The notes: a model not told the origin generated them from the sequence alone. A stretch of DNA of 64,000 bases from Streptomyces sp. Ncost-T10-10d (GCF_900091955.1 NZ_FMDF01000133.1:46417-110416), one strand, 5' to 3'; positions 42,890 through 52,673 are shown, numbered from the stretch's first letter. Numbers and translations: made by a program.

Positions 42890-45637
42890 ATGTCGGACAT
42901 ACGTCACGCCACAAGCGTCACGACGCTTCCGCATCTGCTCGAACGCGCCGCACAGGACACCGCACGCGGCGTCACCTTCGTCGACGGTCCGTTCGTCTCC
43001 TACGCCGAACTGCGCGAAGGCGCCCTGAGAATCGCCCAGGGCCTGCGCAGCCGGGGCACCGCACCGGGGGACCGCGTCCTGGTCGCGGCCGGCGACCCCG
43101 AGAGCTTCCTCCGCGCCTTCTGGGGCTGCCTGCACGCGGGCGCCGTGCCCTGTCCGATCGCCCCGCCCGCCGATCCCTCCCGCCTGCGCCCTCAACTGGA
43201 GCACCTGCGCAGCCTCCTCGGCGACCCGCTGGTCGTCGTACCCAAGGCGCACGATGATCTGCCCGACATCGGGCTGACCACGGTGACCGTGGAGGAGCTG
43301 GACGCCGCCCCGGCCGAGCCCGAACACATCCACGCGGCCGCCCAGGACGACCTCGCCCTGCTGATGCTCACCTCCGGGTCGACCGGATCGAGCAAGGCGG
43401 TCCGGCTCACCCACGCCAACCTTCTCGCGGCGCAGGCCGGGAAGTCGGGGGCGCTGGACCTGGGGCCCGCCGACACCATGATGAACTGGATCTCCGCCGA
43501 CCACATCGCGGCCATCGAGGCGCACCTGCTGCCGATGCGCAACGGCGCGAACCAGGTCGTCGCCACCCCGGCCACCGTGCTGGCCGAACCGGTCGGATTC
43601 CTCAGGCTCCTGACGGCTCATCAAGTACGGGTGGCGTTCACCCCCAACTTTCTCTTCGGCCAGATCAACCAGGCCCTCGCGCGAACGGTCGGGGCCGTGC
43701 CCGGCATTGATCTCTCGCGGATCCGGTACATCATCTCCGGCGGCGAGGCGACAGTGACCGCCACCGTACGGTCGTTCCTGGACGCCCTGGCCCCCTACGG
43801 ACTGCGCTCCGACGTGGTGGTGCCCGCGTTCGGGATGACCGAGACCTGCGCGGGCAGCGTGTTCAACCGCGAGTTCACCGACCGCGACCTCGGTGAGGAG
43901 TTCCCGCCGCTGGGCCACCCGGTCGAGGGGCTGTGCATCCGGATCGTCGACGGCGCCGGCACGGTGCTCTCCTCCAGCGACCGTCCGGCCTCGGCCGGGT
44001 CCGGCGAGGTGCAGCTGCGCGGACCCATGGTGACCGGCGGGTACTTCGGCAACCTCACGGCCACCGCCGAGGCATTCACCGACGACGGCTGGTTCCGCAC
44101 CGGCGACCTGGGCCGGCTCGATGCCGACGGGCGGCTGACCCTCATCGGCCGCACCAAGGACTCCGTCATCGTCAACGGCGTCAACTACTACAGCCACGAC
44201 CTGGAAGCGGTCCTCGACGAACTCGACGGCGTCCGGCGCGGACAGGTCACCGCCTTCCCGATCCGACCCGAGGGCGCCGACTCCGAACAGCTCGCCGTCG
44301 CCTTCGTGCCGGCCGGCGACCCGGCCGACGAGACGACCCTCTACCGCACGCTCGTCGCGATACGCAGCTCCACGGTGATGCACTGGGGGTTCCGTCCCCA
44401 GCTGATCCTGCCCGTCGCCGAGAGACAGATCCCGCGCGGCAACCTCGGCAAGGTCCAGCGGTCCCGGCTGCGCACGGCCGTCGAGTCCGGGACGCTGGAC
44501 GCGGCGGCCCGGCGCGCGCAGGAGGTGACCGGCCGCTTCCTCGGCGGCCACGTGGAGCCGGCGGACGAGGCGGAGACCGCCCTGGCCCAGGTGTTCGCCG
44601 AGGTGCTGAACGTCGAGCGGGTCCCGGTCACCGCGAGCTTCTTCGACCTGGGCGGCACCTCGCTCGACGTCCTGCGGCTCAAACTCAACGTCCAGACCGC
44701 GTTCGGCCTCGACGACCTCCCCATGGCGACGCTCCTGCAGGCCCCGAGTGTGCGGGCGCTGGCGGCCCGCCTGACCTCGGCGTCCGGCGCGGGCGGCGAC
44801 GCCGCCTACGACCCGCTGGTGCCGCTCCAGGTCACCGGCGAGGGGACCCCGCTGTTCTGCGTCCACCCGGGCCTCGGCGAGGTACTGGTCTTCGTCAACC
44901 TCGCCAAGTACTTCACCGGGGAGCGGCCGTTCTACGCGCTGCGGGCCCGGGGCTTCGGGCAGGGGGAGTCGCACTTCACCTCCTTCGACGAGATGGTCGG
45001 CGCGTATGTCGCGGCGATCCGCCGGACCCGCCCGAGCGGCCCGTACGCCGTGGCGGGCTACTCCTACGGCGGAGCCGTGGCGTTCGAGATCGCCAAGCGC
45101 CTGGAGGCCGACGGCGAAAGGGTCGACTTCGTCGGCATCTTCAACCTTCCCCCGCGCATCTCCGGCCGGATGAACGAGATCACCTTCACCGACGGCGCGA
45201 TCAACCTGGCACTGTTCCTCGAACTCATCAACCCCGCCGACATTCCCGAACTGACCACCACTCTGCGTCCGTTGCCCGAGGCCGACCAGCTCGCCCACCT
45301 CGTCGAGCACGCCCCGCCCAGGCGGCTGGCCGAACTCGACCTGAACGTCGAACGGTTCGGCGCCTGGGTGCACCTGGCGCAGAGCATGGTGCACCTGGGG
45401 CGCGACTACGAGCCGTCCGGCACGGCCGAAAGGGTGCGGGTCTTCTACTGCACCCCGCTCAAGGGCACCAAGCAGGAGTGGCTGGACGGTCAGCTGCGCG
45501 ACTGGGACGAGTTCGCCCGCGAGACGAACAGCTACATCGAAGTGGACGGGGAGCACTACACGCTGATGAGCCCCCAGCACGTCCAGAGCTTCCAGGCGAC
45601 CCTGCGCAGGGAACTGACCCGCGCGCTGGACCGATGA
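42890..45637 (+). CDS. Adenylation-carrier-thioesterase protein (single-module NRPS-like)
   Basis: 915 residues in three domains. Residues ~1-560: AMP-forming adenylation domain with LLMLTSGSTGSSKAVRLTH, GMTETCAGS, WFRTGDLG and NLGKVQRSRL (catalytic Lys). It looks closer to the acyl-AMP ligase/DIP2-like branch than to amino-acid A domains. Residues ~570-650: carrier domain with the phosphopantetheine serine in FFDLGGTSLDVLRL. Residues ~665-915: alpha/beta-hydrolase thioesterase with CVHPGLGEV and nucleophile AGYSYGGAVAFE, and a late His in DGEHYTLMSP. It has no condensation domain, so it loads one acid and releases, transfers or self-condenses it. Start ATG 42890 chosen at the family-like N-terminus. 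Confidence 0.93.
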   Translation: MSDIRHATSVTTLPHLLERAAQDTARGVTFVDGPFVSYAELREGALRIAQGLRSRGTAPGDRVLVAAGDPESFLRAFWGCLHAGAVPCPIAPPADPSRLRPQLEHLRSLLGDPLVVVPKAHDDLPDIGLTTVTVEELDAAPAEPEHIHAAAQDDLALLMLTSGSTGSSKAVRLTHANLLAAQAGKSGALDLGPADTMMNWISADHIAAIEAHLLPMRNGANQVVATPATVLAEPVGFLRLLTAHQVRVAFTPNFLFGQINQALARTVGAVPGIDLSRIRYIISGGEATVTATVRSFLDALAPYGLRSDVVVPAFGMTETCAGSVFNREFTDRDLGEEFPPLGHPVEGLCIRIVDGAGTVLSSSDRPASAGSGEVQLRGPMVTGGYFGNLTATAEAFTDDGWFRTGDLGRLDADGRLTLIGRTKDSVIVNGVNYYSHDLEAVLDELDGVRRGQVTAFPIRPEGADSEQLAVAFVPAGDPADETTLYRTLVAIRSSTVMHWGFRPQLILPVAERQIPRGNLGKVQRSRLRTAVESGTLDAAARRAQEVTGRFLGGHVEPADEAETALAQVFAEVLNVERVPVTASFFDLGGTSLDVLRLKLNVQTAFGLDDLPMATLLQAPSVRALAARLTSASGAGGDAAYDPLVPLQVTGEGTPLFCVHPGLGEVLVFVNLAKYFTGERPFYALRARGFGQGESHFTSFDEMVGAYVAAIRRTRPSGPYAVAGYSYGGAVAFEIAKRLEADGERVDFVGIFNLPPRISGRMNEITFTDGAINLALFLELINPADIPELTTTLRPLPEADQLAHLVEHAPPRRLAELDLNVERFGAWVHLAQSMVHLGRDYEPSGTAERVRVFYCTPLKGTKQEWLDGQLRDWDEFARETNSYIEVDGEHYTLMSPQHVQSFQATLRRELTRALDR

Positions 45638-45677
45638 CCTGCCGGGCCACCTCCGACACGACCAGGAGCGACTGACC

Positions 45678-46664
45678 ATGCAAGGCAAGAAGATTCTCGT
45701 CACCGGCGCCACCGGACAGGTCGCGCGACCCGTGGCCGAGGCGCTCGCCGTCGGCAACGAGGTGTGGTGCCTCGGCCGGTTCGGCGATGCCGAGGCCCGC
45801 AAGGCGCTGGAGACCGCCGGCGCCCGTACCGTCGTCTGGGACATGGCCACCGACGAACTCGACGGGCTGCCACAGGACTTCACCCATGTGCTGCACTCGG
45901 CCGTCCACCGGGGCGACGGCCACGACTTCGAGGACACCGCCCGCGTCAACGCGGTGAGTACCGCGCGCCTGATGACGCACTGCGCCGACGCCGAGGCCTT
46001 CCTCTACGTGTCCTCCGGAGTCGTCTACAACCGGGCCGACGCGACACACCGCTACCGGGAGAGCGACCCGCTCGGCGGCGCGGCCCCCTGGCTGCCCACG
46101 TACCCCGTCGCCAAGATCACGGCCGAGGGCGTGGCACGCGGTCTTGCCGAGAGTCTGCGACTGCCGACGGTGATCGCCCGGCTGAACATCGCCTACGGCC
46201 CGTACGGGCACGGCGGCGTGCCGCTGATCCTCTTCGAGCAGCTGCGGAGCGGCCGGGCCTGCGCGGTGCCGCGCGAGGGCCAGAACTACTGCAACCTGCT
46301 TCACACCGATGATGTCGTCCGTCAGGTGCCGCTGCTGTGGGCGGCCGCCCGGACGCCCGCTCAAGTGGTGAACTGGGGCGGAGACGAAGAAGTCGGCATG
46401 ACCGACCTCATCGGGTACATGTCCGCTCTCACCGGCGTCCCGGCCCGGCTCGACCGTGAGTCGCCCAGTCGCGAGACGGCGATCTTCGACCACCGCGTCC
46501 GCCGCGACCTCATCGGCGACTGCACCGTCGACTGGCGGCCGGGCATCGCCCGCACACTGGCCGAAATGTTCGAGGAGTACCGCGACCGCATCGAGGCATA
46601 CCTCGCCGCCGACGAGGGCGAGACGCCCGGTGCCTCCGGGGGAGTGGAGGACGGCGATGCGTAG
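45678..46664 (+). CDS. NAD-dependent epimerase/dehydratase family (extended SDR)
   Basis: 328 residues. Nucleotide motif ILVTGATGQVARPVAEAL at the start; catalytic Ser region YVSSGVVYNRAD and the YxxxK pair in TYPVAKITAEG, followed by IARLNIAYGPYGHGG. Extended SDRs of this kind oxidise, reduce or epimerise sugar nucleotides or other hydroxylated small molecules. It lies 40 bp after the adenylation gene and overlaps the next gene by 8 bp, so it is part of the cluster operon. Substrate unknown. Confidence 0.9.
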   Translation: MQGKKILVTGATGQVARPVAEALAVGNEVWCLGRFGDAEARKALETAGARTVVWDMATDELDGLPQDFTHVLHSAVHRGDGHDFEDTARVNAVSTARLMTHCADAEAFLYVSSGVVYNRADATHRYRESDPLGGAAPWLPTYPVAKITAEGVARGLAESLRLPTVIARLNIAYGPYGHGGVPLILFEQLRSGRACAVPREGQNYCNLLHTDDVVRQVPLLWAAARTPAQVVNWGGDEEVGMTDLIGYMSALTGVPARLDRESPSRETAIFDHRVRRDLIGDCTVDWRPGIARTLAEMFEEYRDRIEAYLAADEGETPGASGGVEDGDA

Positions 46665-48606
46665 AGAATCGGATGTCACCGAGCTGCGGCGCGTCCTGTG
46701 CGCCGCGCTGGAGTCCGGCCGGCCGGTCGGCGCGCCGGGCCGACTCGGTCTGCACCACGAGCGGTTCGCGCGGGCCGACGCGTCTGTCCCGCATCGCCCC
46801 ACCTTGATCGGGGGAGTCCCCCAGGGCCCGAGCAGTCCCGCTCCCGGCCTGTTTGCGGTGGAGGAACTCCTCTCCCGGGTGAAGGAGTTCGGGCTGGAAC
46901 AGATTCTCGTGCCGTACGTGCGCCGCACCGACGACACCGGGCCGCTGCGCGAGGCCGGGTTCGTCGCCGCCGCCGCCGGAAGCGATGGACTCGTACGGCT
47001 GCCCGGCGAGGTGACCGACGTGCTGCGCGGCCGGGTCGGCGAGCAGCGGCTCGGCGAACTGCGCGCACGCCACGACGAGTACCGGGAGCTGAGCTGGGAG
47101 CTGATCCGGCTCGGCGACCTGGCTCGGCAGCCCGCGGCGCGCGAGGCGTTCGCCGCCCTCCATCAGCAAGAGGGCGGGCGCGGCGCGCTCTGGAGCGCCG
47201 AGGCGCTCGACGCCCTGGCCCAGGGGTCCCTGGCGGACCGCACCGACCTGCTCGTGCGCCGCCGCGGCGGCGACGTCGTACAGGCCGGGCTCCTGGTCCG
47301 CTCGCACAACGGGCGCGGGATCTACAGCCTCACCCAGGCCCTGGCCCCAGACGCTCCGGCCGCGCGGCAGGCCCTGTACGAGGCGTCCCTGTACGAGCTG
47401 TATCTGCACGCCCGGCGCACCGGCCTGGGGTGGGTCCACCTGGGGCCCGGCGACGCCGAGCGGATGCGGGCCCTGGGCGCCGACCAGTTCGTCCCCCTCG
47501 ACCACTGGCTGCGTGCCCCCGGCGTGGACGCCGAGCCCGAACAACCCACGGAAGCCGAGGTGTCGGCCTTCGCCACCGAACCGGTCGCCGCGGTGCCGGT
47601 CCCGGGACCGGCGCGCTTCCGCGGCCGGCCCAAGTTCGACCTGCTCGACCTCTCCGGCAATACCAACCCGTTCCTCGGGGCGGACGGGCGTTACCCCGAA
47701 CTCGACACGGCCGAGTTGGCCCGTACGTATCTGACGACCGTCGGACGGCTGCCCGGACACGAGGGCCTCGGTGAACTCGGCGCCGAGTACGCCCTGTTCA
47801 CCAGCGGGGCCGTCGACGCCGTCATGCTGCTCCTCGCCGCGCTGGCCTCACCGGGCGAGGCGGTCTGCGTCACCCCTCCGACCTTCGAGCTGTACGCGCA
47901 CTTCGCCCGTGTGCTGCGGCTGCCCGTCGTCGAGGCACCGCTGCTCGGCGACGACCTGGCGCGGCTGGACGTCGAACGGATCCTGGCGGCCGACCCGCGC
48001 GTGACGTTCCTGTGCGACCCCAACAACCCGGTCGGCACCAGGCTCGACCCGGAGCAGGTGCTCGAACTGGTCACCCGCAGCCGGGGCCTGGTCGTGATCG
48101 ACGAGGCGTATGTGGAGTTCAGCGCGGGGCCCTCGTACGCTCCGCTCATCGCCCGGCACGACAACCTCATCGTGCTCAGGACGCTCTCCAAGGCGTGGGG
48201 ACTGGCCGGGGCCCGCTGCGGTGTCGCTCTGGCACAGCCGGGGCTCGTCGACGCCCTGCGCCGGGTCCAGGTGCCCTTCGGGTTCACCAACGCCTCGCAG
48301 TGGGCGGTACGCGACCGGCTCACCGACTCCGCGCGGGTGCTGGACAGCGTCCGGCGCATCCTGTCGGAGCGGGACCGGATGGCCCGTGCGCTCGCCCGGC
48401 ACCCGGCCGTGGAGCGGGTGTTCCCCTCCGAGGCCAACTTCCTCCTGGTCCGCACGCACCAGTACGAACGCGTCATGGAGCAGCTGCGCGGCGCCGGGAT
48501 CATGGTCGCCGACACCGCCCGGCTGGTCCCCGGCACCTGCCGTGTCTCCATCGCCGACGAGTGGGCCGGCGACACCCTGCTCGACGCCTTGTCCCGTGTG
48601 CGGTGA
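46657..48606 (+). CDS. Fusion of an acyltransferase-like domain and a HisC-like PLP aminotransferase
   Basis: 649 residues. Residues ~1-300 resemble a GNAT/FemAB-type acyltransferase half (LYELYLHARRTGLGWVHLGPGDAERMRALGA). Residues ~320-649 are a fold-type I aminotransferase like histidinol-phosphate aminotransferase: DLSGNTNPFLG, FLCDPNNPVGTRL, VVIDEAYVEFS, and the PLP lysine in LRTLSKAWGLAGARCG. Amination and N-acylation in one chain would make and cap an amine. The fusion is not an arrangement I know from a described pathway. The ATG lies inside the 3' end of the epimerase gene (8-bp overlap). Confidence 0.87.
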   Translation: MRRESDVTELRRVLCAALESGRPVGAPGRLGLHHERFARADASVPHRPTLIGGVPQGPSSPAPGLFAVEELLSRVKEFGLEQILVPYVRRTDDTGPLREAGFVAAAAGSDGLVRLPGEVTDVLRGRVGEQRLGELRARHDEYRELSWELIRLGDLARQPAAREAFAALHQQEGGRGALWSAEALDALAQGSLADRTDLLVRRRGGDVVQAGLLVRSHNGRGIYSLTQALAPDAPAARQALYEASLYELYLHARRTGLGWVHLGPGDAERMRALGADQFVPLDHWLRAPGVDAEPEQPTEAEVSAFATEPVAAVPVPGPARFRGRPKFDLLDLSGNTNPFLGADGRYPELDTAELARTYLTTVGRLPGHEGLGELGAEYALFTSGAVDAVMLLLAALASPGEAVCVTPPTFELYAHFARVLRLPVVEAPLLGDDLARLDVERILAADPRVTFLCDPNNPVGTRLDPEQVLELVTRSRGLVVIDEAYVEFSAGPSYAPLIARHDNLIVLRTLSKAWGLAGARCGVALAQPGLVDALRRVQVPFGFTNASQWAVRDRLTDSARVLDSVRRILSERDRMARALARHPAVERVFPSEANFLLVRTHQYERVMEQLRGAGIMVADTARLVPGTCRVSIADEWAGDTLLDALSRVR

Positions 48607-48659
48607 ACCGCCCGCCGACCGTCGCGCCACCAGCACCCCGAGACCGAAAGGACCGGCCC

Positions 48660-49115
48660 GTGGGTAACCGCCCCCAGACCGACCACCCGGTGCACGACCG
48701 CCCGCTGACCAGCGAGGTCGTCGCCGAGAACTACGACCGCTGGAGCCCGCCGCTGCATGCGGACTTCGCCGCGAATGAGCACAACGGCCGCGTCGGCCGC
48801 ACCCTGCTGGTCGACACCGAAAGCCTGCGCGTCTGGGAGACGCGCCTCGAACCGGGCGAGCGCCTCCCCGTCCACCGCCATGTCCTCGACTACCACTGGA
48901 TCGCTCTCACCGACGGTCGCGCCCGCCAGCACATGGGCGACGGAACCAGCCGGGAGATCTCCTATGCGCGCGGGCAGACGAGGTACTTCAGCGTCGTCGA
49001 CGGCGGACATCACCTGCACGACCTGAAGAACATCGGCGACGAGGTGCTGTCCTTCCTGACCATCGAGTCCAAGGACGGCCCGAACGAGCCGATCGACCTT
49101 CCGCAGGACCCGTGA
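48660..49115 (+). CDS. Cupin-domain protein
   Basis: 151 residues. Cupin motif 1 reads LEPGERLPVHRHVLDYHWIALTDG with two His; motif 2 contains DGGHHLHDLKNIGDEVLSF. It may be a metal-dependent isomerase, dioxygenase or a binding protein. The metal ligands are only partly canonical, so a catalytic role is not certain. GTG start with GAAAGGA seven bases upstream; no closer ATG exists. It sits between the aminotransferase fusion and the carbamoyltransferase, all in one direction. Confidence 0.8.
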   Translation: MGNRPQTDHPVHDRPLTSEVVAENYDRWSPPLHADFAANEHNGRVGRTLLVDTESLRVWETRLEPGERLPVHRHVLDYHWIALTDGRARQHMGDGTSREISYARGQTRYFSVVDGGHHLHDLKNIGDEVLSFLTIESKDGPNEPIDLPQDP

Positions 49116-49168
49116 CGGCGGCCGCGGGGCCGTGTCGCAACCACCGTCGCCAGGGAGGCTGAACCACC

Positions 49169-50950
49169 GTGATCGTGCTCGGATACAACGGATTCACCAG
49201 GGGCGCCGAGATCTTCGGGCGCCTGTTCGGGGCGACCGGCGTCGCCCGCAACCTGCTCGTGGGCCACGACGCGTCGGCGGCCCTCGTGGTCGACGGCGAA
49301 CTGGTCGCCGCCGTCGAGGAGGAACGGCTCAGCCGCGTCAAGAAGACCTCCGACTTCCCCGCCCACGCGATCCAGTGGTGCCTGGACTTCGCCGGCGTCT
49401 CCCTCGACCAGGTGGACGTGGTCGCCTTCCCCTGGCGCTTCTCGCCCGAGGTGGCCGACGAGATGATCGGCCAGGTCGCCTCGGGCGGTCTGTCGCCCGC
49501 CGAGAAGTTCGACGTCCTGCGGCGCACCGGCGAGTTCTACACCGACATGGTCAGCCGTGAGGCGGTCCACGACGACTTCGTCCAGCGCACCGGCCATGAG
49601 CTCGACCCCAACAAGCTGGTCCTGGTACCCCATCATCTGGCCCATCTGACGTGCGGCGCCTATCTGGCCGGGGGCGGGGACGCGGCGTTCCTGGTGAGCG
49701 ACGGCCGGGCCGAGACCCTGTCCTCGGTGACGGGCGAAGTGCGCGACGGCGTGGTGCGCGTCTTCGACGACAGCACCATCCCGATGGCCAGTTCGCTCGG
49801 CGTGGCCTACGGACGGATCACCCGCTACCTCGGCTTCGTGCCCAACAACGACGAGTACAAGGTGATGGGCCTGGCCGCCTACGGCCCGTCGCCGCGTCGC
49901 AACCCCCTGCTGGAGCGCTGCGTACGGCTCCACGAGAACGGCACGTACACCATATCCATCCCCATGGACGTGACGGCGTACTACGCGCTGTTCGACGACC
50001 TGTTCGACGGAGACAGCGAGAAGCGCGAGGAGTTCGACTTCCGGGTGAAGGTCGCCGCCATGGCCCAGCACATGGTGGAGGCCGTCACCACGCACCAGGT
50101 GCGGGCGCTGACGGCCGCCTCCGGTCTGGACACGCTCGTCTTCGAGGGCGGTCTCGCATTGAACTGCGTGGCCAACACCAAGATGCTGGAACGCTCGTCG
50201 TTCACCGGCATGGAGGTCAGTTTCGGCGCGAGCGACCCGGGGGTCGCCATCGGCGCGGCCGTGTACACGGCCGGGCTCAGAAACCGCCCCGCCGACGCTG
50301 CCACCACGCCCTACCTCGGGCCCTCCTACGACGAGCCGCACATCCTGGAGGCACTGGAGGAGTACGCCGACCGCGTCGAGTGGCAGGAGGAGGCCGACGT
50401 CGAGGCGGTCACCGAGCGCACGGCGCGGCTGCTGTCCGAGAGGAACGTCGTGGCCTGGTTCCAGGGGCGCACCGAGTACGGGCCGCGAGCTCTGGGCAAC
50501 CGCAGCATCCTCGCCAACCCGGCCTTCCCGGAGATCAAGGACATCATCAACATCCGGGTCAAGCACCGCGAGCCCTTCCGCCCGTTCGCCCCGGTCGTCC
50601 TGGAGTCCGAAGCGCCCCGGGTGTTCGACCTGGGCAAGAAGACCTCGTCGCCGTACATGACGTTCGTCTTCCCGGTCCGCGAGGAGTACCGCGAACGGAT
50701 CCCCGGAGCCTGCCACGTCGACGGCACCGCGCGCGTGCAGACCGTCGACGACCGCCAGAACCCGGTCCTGGCCCGCCTTCTGCGCGCTTTCACGGACCGG
50801 ACCGGCGTGCCCTGCCTCCTCAACACGTCCTTCAACGTGGCCGGTGAGCCCATCGTCTGCTCGCCGCGCGACGCTCTGGAGTGCCTCCTCGCCACGGAGA
50901 TCGACCATCTGGTCATCGACCGCTTCGTGATCACCAAGAAGACCGGCTGA
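49169..50950 (+). CDS. Carbamoyltransferase (NodU/TobZ family)
   Basis: 593 residues, full length for the family. The N-terminal Kae1-like domain has GHDASAALVVDGELVAAVEEERLSRVK and HHLAHLTCGAYL (metal-binding His), then GGLALNCVANTKM; the C-terminal YrdC-like domain has FQGRTEYGPRALGNRSILANP, KHREPFRPFAPVVL and LNTSFNVAGEPIVCSP. These enzymes make carbamoyl-adenylate from carbamoyl phosphate and ATP and transfer it to a hydroxyl or amine of a natural product. It is the last intact gene of the cluster and strong support for a carbamoylated product. GTG start with AGGGAGG 10 bp before. Confidence 0.95.
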   Translation: MIVLGYNGFTRGAEIFGRLFGATGVARNLLVGHDASAALVVDGELVAAVEEERLSRVKKTSDFPAHAIQWCLDFAGVSLDQVDVVAFPWRFSPEVADEMIGQVASGGLSPAEKFDVLRRTGEFYTDMVSREAVHDDFVQRTGHELDPNKLVLVPHHLAHLTCGAYLAGGGDAAFLVSDGRAETLSSVTGEVRDGVVRVFDDSTIPMASSLGVAYGRITRYLGFVPNNDEYKVMGLAAYGPSPRRNPLLERCVRLHENGTYTISIPMDVTAYYALFDDLFDGDSEKREEFDFRVKVAAMAQHMVEAVTTHQVRALTAASGLDTLVFEGGLALNCVANTKMLERSSFTGMEVSFGASDPGVAIGAAVYTAGLRNRPADAATTPYLGPSYDEPHILEALEEYADRVEWQEEADVEAVTERTARLLSERNVVAWFQGRTEYGPRALGNRSILANPAFPEIKDIINIRVKHREPFRPFAPVVLESEAPRVFDLGKKTSSPYMTFVFPVREEYRERIPGACHVDGTARVQTVDDRQNPVLARLLRAFTDRTGVPCLLNTSFNVAGEPIVCSPRDALECLLATEIDHLVIDRFVITKKTG

Positions 50951-51080
50951 CCCCGGCGTCCCGTTCCCGCGGCGAGCCGGGCGGATACGAGGCCTTCGGC
51001 GGCCGACACACGCGCCGACCGGCCCCGCCCGCGCTCGCCGCAGGCCCGGAACCACCAGCCCGTCACGTCCTGCGCCAGAA

Positions 51081-51347
51081 CTCACCTACCGCATCATCGC
51101 TGACGAAGGCGCCATCGACGCGGCCACCGTCGGCTACCTACTGCCCGTGGTCTCGCCGGTGTTGGGCGCGACGGTCCTCGACGAGAAGATCGGCCTGCGG
51201 GCTGTGGCGGGAATGCTCGTCGTGCTCGCCGGTGTGGCCATGACCCGGCGACGTCGACGGACGTCGCCGCCGGCCGCCGCGGCGTCACACAGAGCTGAGC
51301 GTCCCCGACTTGCCGGCTTCGGCTCGCGCCGCTCTTCCCCGGGGTGA
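51081..51347 (+). pseudogene. 3' fragment of an EamA-type (DMT) exporter
   Basis: Only the last membrane helices remain: LTYRIIADEGAIDAATVGYL, LPVVSPVLGATVLDEKIGLR, AVAGMLVVLAGVAMTRRR, matching the C-terminus of EamA transporters. No start or first half is present upstream, where the sequence turns into unrelated GC-rich DNA after the carbamoyltransferase stop. It marks a deletion or recombination endpoint at the right border of the biosynthetic cluster and may be the remains of its exporter. Confidence 0.7.
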
Positions 51348-51431
51348 CGCCCCGGGCCCATTACGCTGGGGCATATCGCTCAAAGCGGTACAAGTGTGTG
51401 TGAAGAGGCGCGATGCCCTACGGGAGGCATG

Positions 51432-52673
51432 ATGAGCCAGCAGCCGGTCCTCCTGCCCTACGCCGACCCGGCCTTCGTGGCGGATCCCTTTCCGCTCTAC
51501 CGACAGCTTCGCGATGACGGGCCGGTACGACGCGCCGTCATCGCGGGTGGCCTGGAAGCCTGGCTGGTCACGCGGTACGAAGACGGCCTCGCGGCCCTGT
51601 CCCACCCGCAGCTGAGCAGTGACGTCCGCGATGCGTCGGATCCCCGGCTCATCGAGCGGCTGCCCGCCGCCGACCGCGAGTCCATGCTGCGCAACATGCT
51701 CCGCTCCGATCCGCCCGATCACACCCGCCTGCGCCGCCTGGTCTCCAAGGCGTTCACCGCGCACAGGGTGGCGGAGCTGCGGCCCCGCGTCCAGGGGATC
51801 GCGGACCGACTGCTCGACGAGATCGTGCCGTCCGGCCGCGCCGACCTCATCGAGTCCTACGCGCTGCCGCTTCCGGTCACGGTGATCAGCGAACTGCTCG
51901 GGGTGCCCGTGGCCGATCGGCACGACTTCCAGCAGTGGACCGACGACATGATCCTGCAGGGGACCGAGCCGCCGGACCCGGCCCGGGTGGACGGGGCGTG
52001 GCGGCAGATGCGCTCGTACCTGACCACGCTCCTGGAGGCGAAACGAGCCCGGCCCGGGGACGACCTGCTCAGCGCGCTGATCGTTGCCAGGGACGAGGAA
52101 CAGCGGCTGGACGAGGACGAGCTGATCGCCATGGCCTTCCTGCTGCTGGTGGCCGGATACATCACCACGGTCAACCTGATCGGCAGCGGCATCGCCGCAC
52201 TGCTCGCCCACCCCGACCAGCTTCGGATGCTGCGGGACGATCCGGCGCTGCTCCCGGGCGCGATCGAGGAATTCCTGCGCTACGACGGACCCGTCAACCC
52301 CGGCATCGCCAGGTTCGCGCGCGAGGACATCACCATCGCCGGGGTGAACATCCCTCGCGGCGCGACCGTGCTGGTCGCCTCCGCCATCGCCGACCGCGAC
52401 CCGGAGCACTTCCCCGAACCCGACCGCCTGGACATCGCCCGGCAGGACAACGCCCACCTCGCGTTCGGACACGGCATCCACTACTGCCTGGGTGCGCCGC
52501 TGGCGCGGCTCGAGGGTCAGATCGCCATCGGCACCGCCCTGCGTCGCCTTCCCGGTCTCGCCCTGGCCGTTCCCCCGGACGAGCTGCGGTGGCGGCCGGG
52601 CGGATTGCGCGGCCCCGAACAGCTGCCGGTCACGTTCACATTCGATGACGCGACCGTCGGCAGCCGTTCCTGA
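51432..52673 (+). CDS. Cytochrome P450
   Basis: 413 residues, typical actinobacterial class I P450. I-helix oxygen-activation motif LLLVAGYITTVNLIGSG (AGYITT instead of the common AGHETT), ExxR helix AIEEFLRYDGPV, and heme loop FGHGIHYCLGAPLAR with the proximal Cys near residue 352. No ferredoxin or reductase gene is adjacent. Two ATGs lie back to back behind GGGAGG; the second is used here. It could serve the upstream biosynthetic cluster, but the EamA stump lies between them, so membership is doubtful. Confidence 0.93.
   Translation: MSQQPVLLPYADPAFVADPFPLYRQLRDDGPVRRAVIAGGLEAWLVTRYEDGLAALSHPQLSSDVRDASDPRLIERLPAADRESMLRNMLRSDPPDHTRLRRLVSKAFTAHRVAELRPRVQGIADRLLDEIVPSGRADLIESYALPLPVTVISELLGVPVADRHDFQQWTDDMILQGTEPPDPARVDGAWRQMRSYLTTLLEAKRARPGDDLLSALIVARDEEQRLDEDELIAMAFLLLVAGYITTVNLIGSGIAALLAHPDQLRMLRDDPALLPGAIEEFLRYDGPVNPGIARFAREDITIAGVNIPRGATVLVASAIADRDPEHFPEPDRLDIARQDNAHLAFGHGIHYCLGAPLARLEGQIAIGTALRRLPGLALAVPPDELRWRPGGLRGPEQLPVTFTFDDATVGSRS

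Noticed and set aside
42857..45949. 1030-codon leftward frame opposite the A-T-TE gene
   Set aside because: Antisense shadow; Gly/Arg/Val-rich without motifs, whereas the plus strand has complete adenylation, carrier and thioesterase motifs.
49010..51085. 691-codon leftward frame opposite the carbamoyltransferase
   Set aside because: Antisense shadow with no domain; the carbamoyltransferase is clear on the plus strand.
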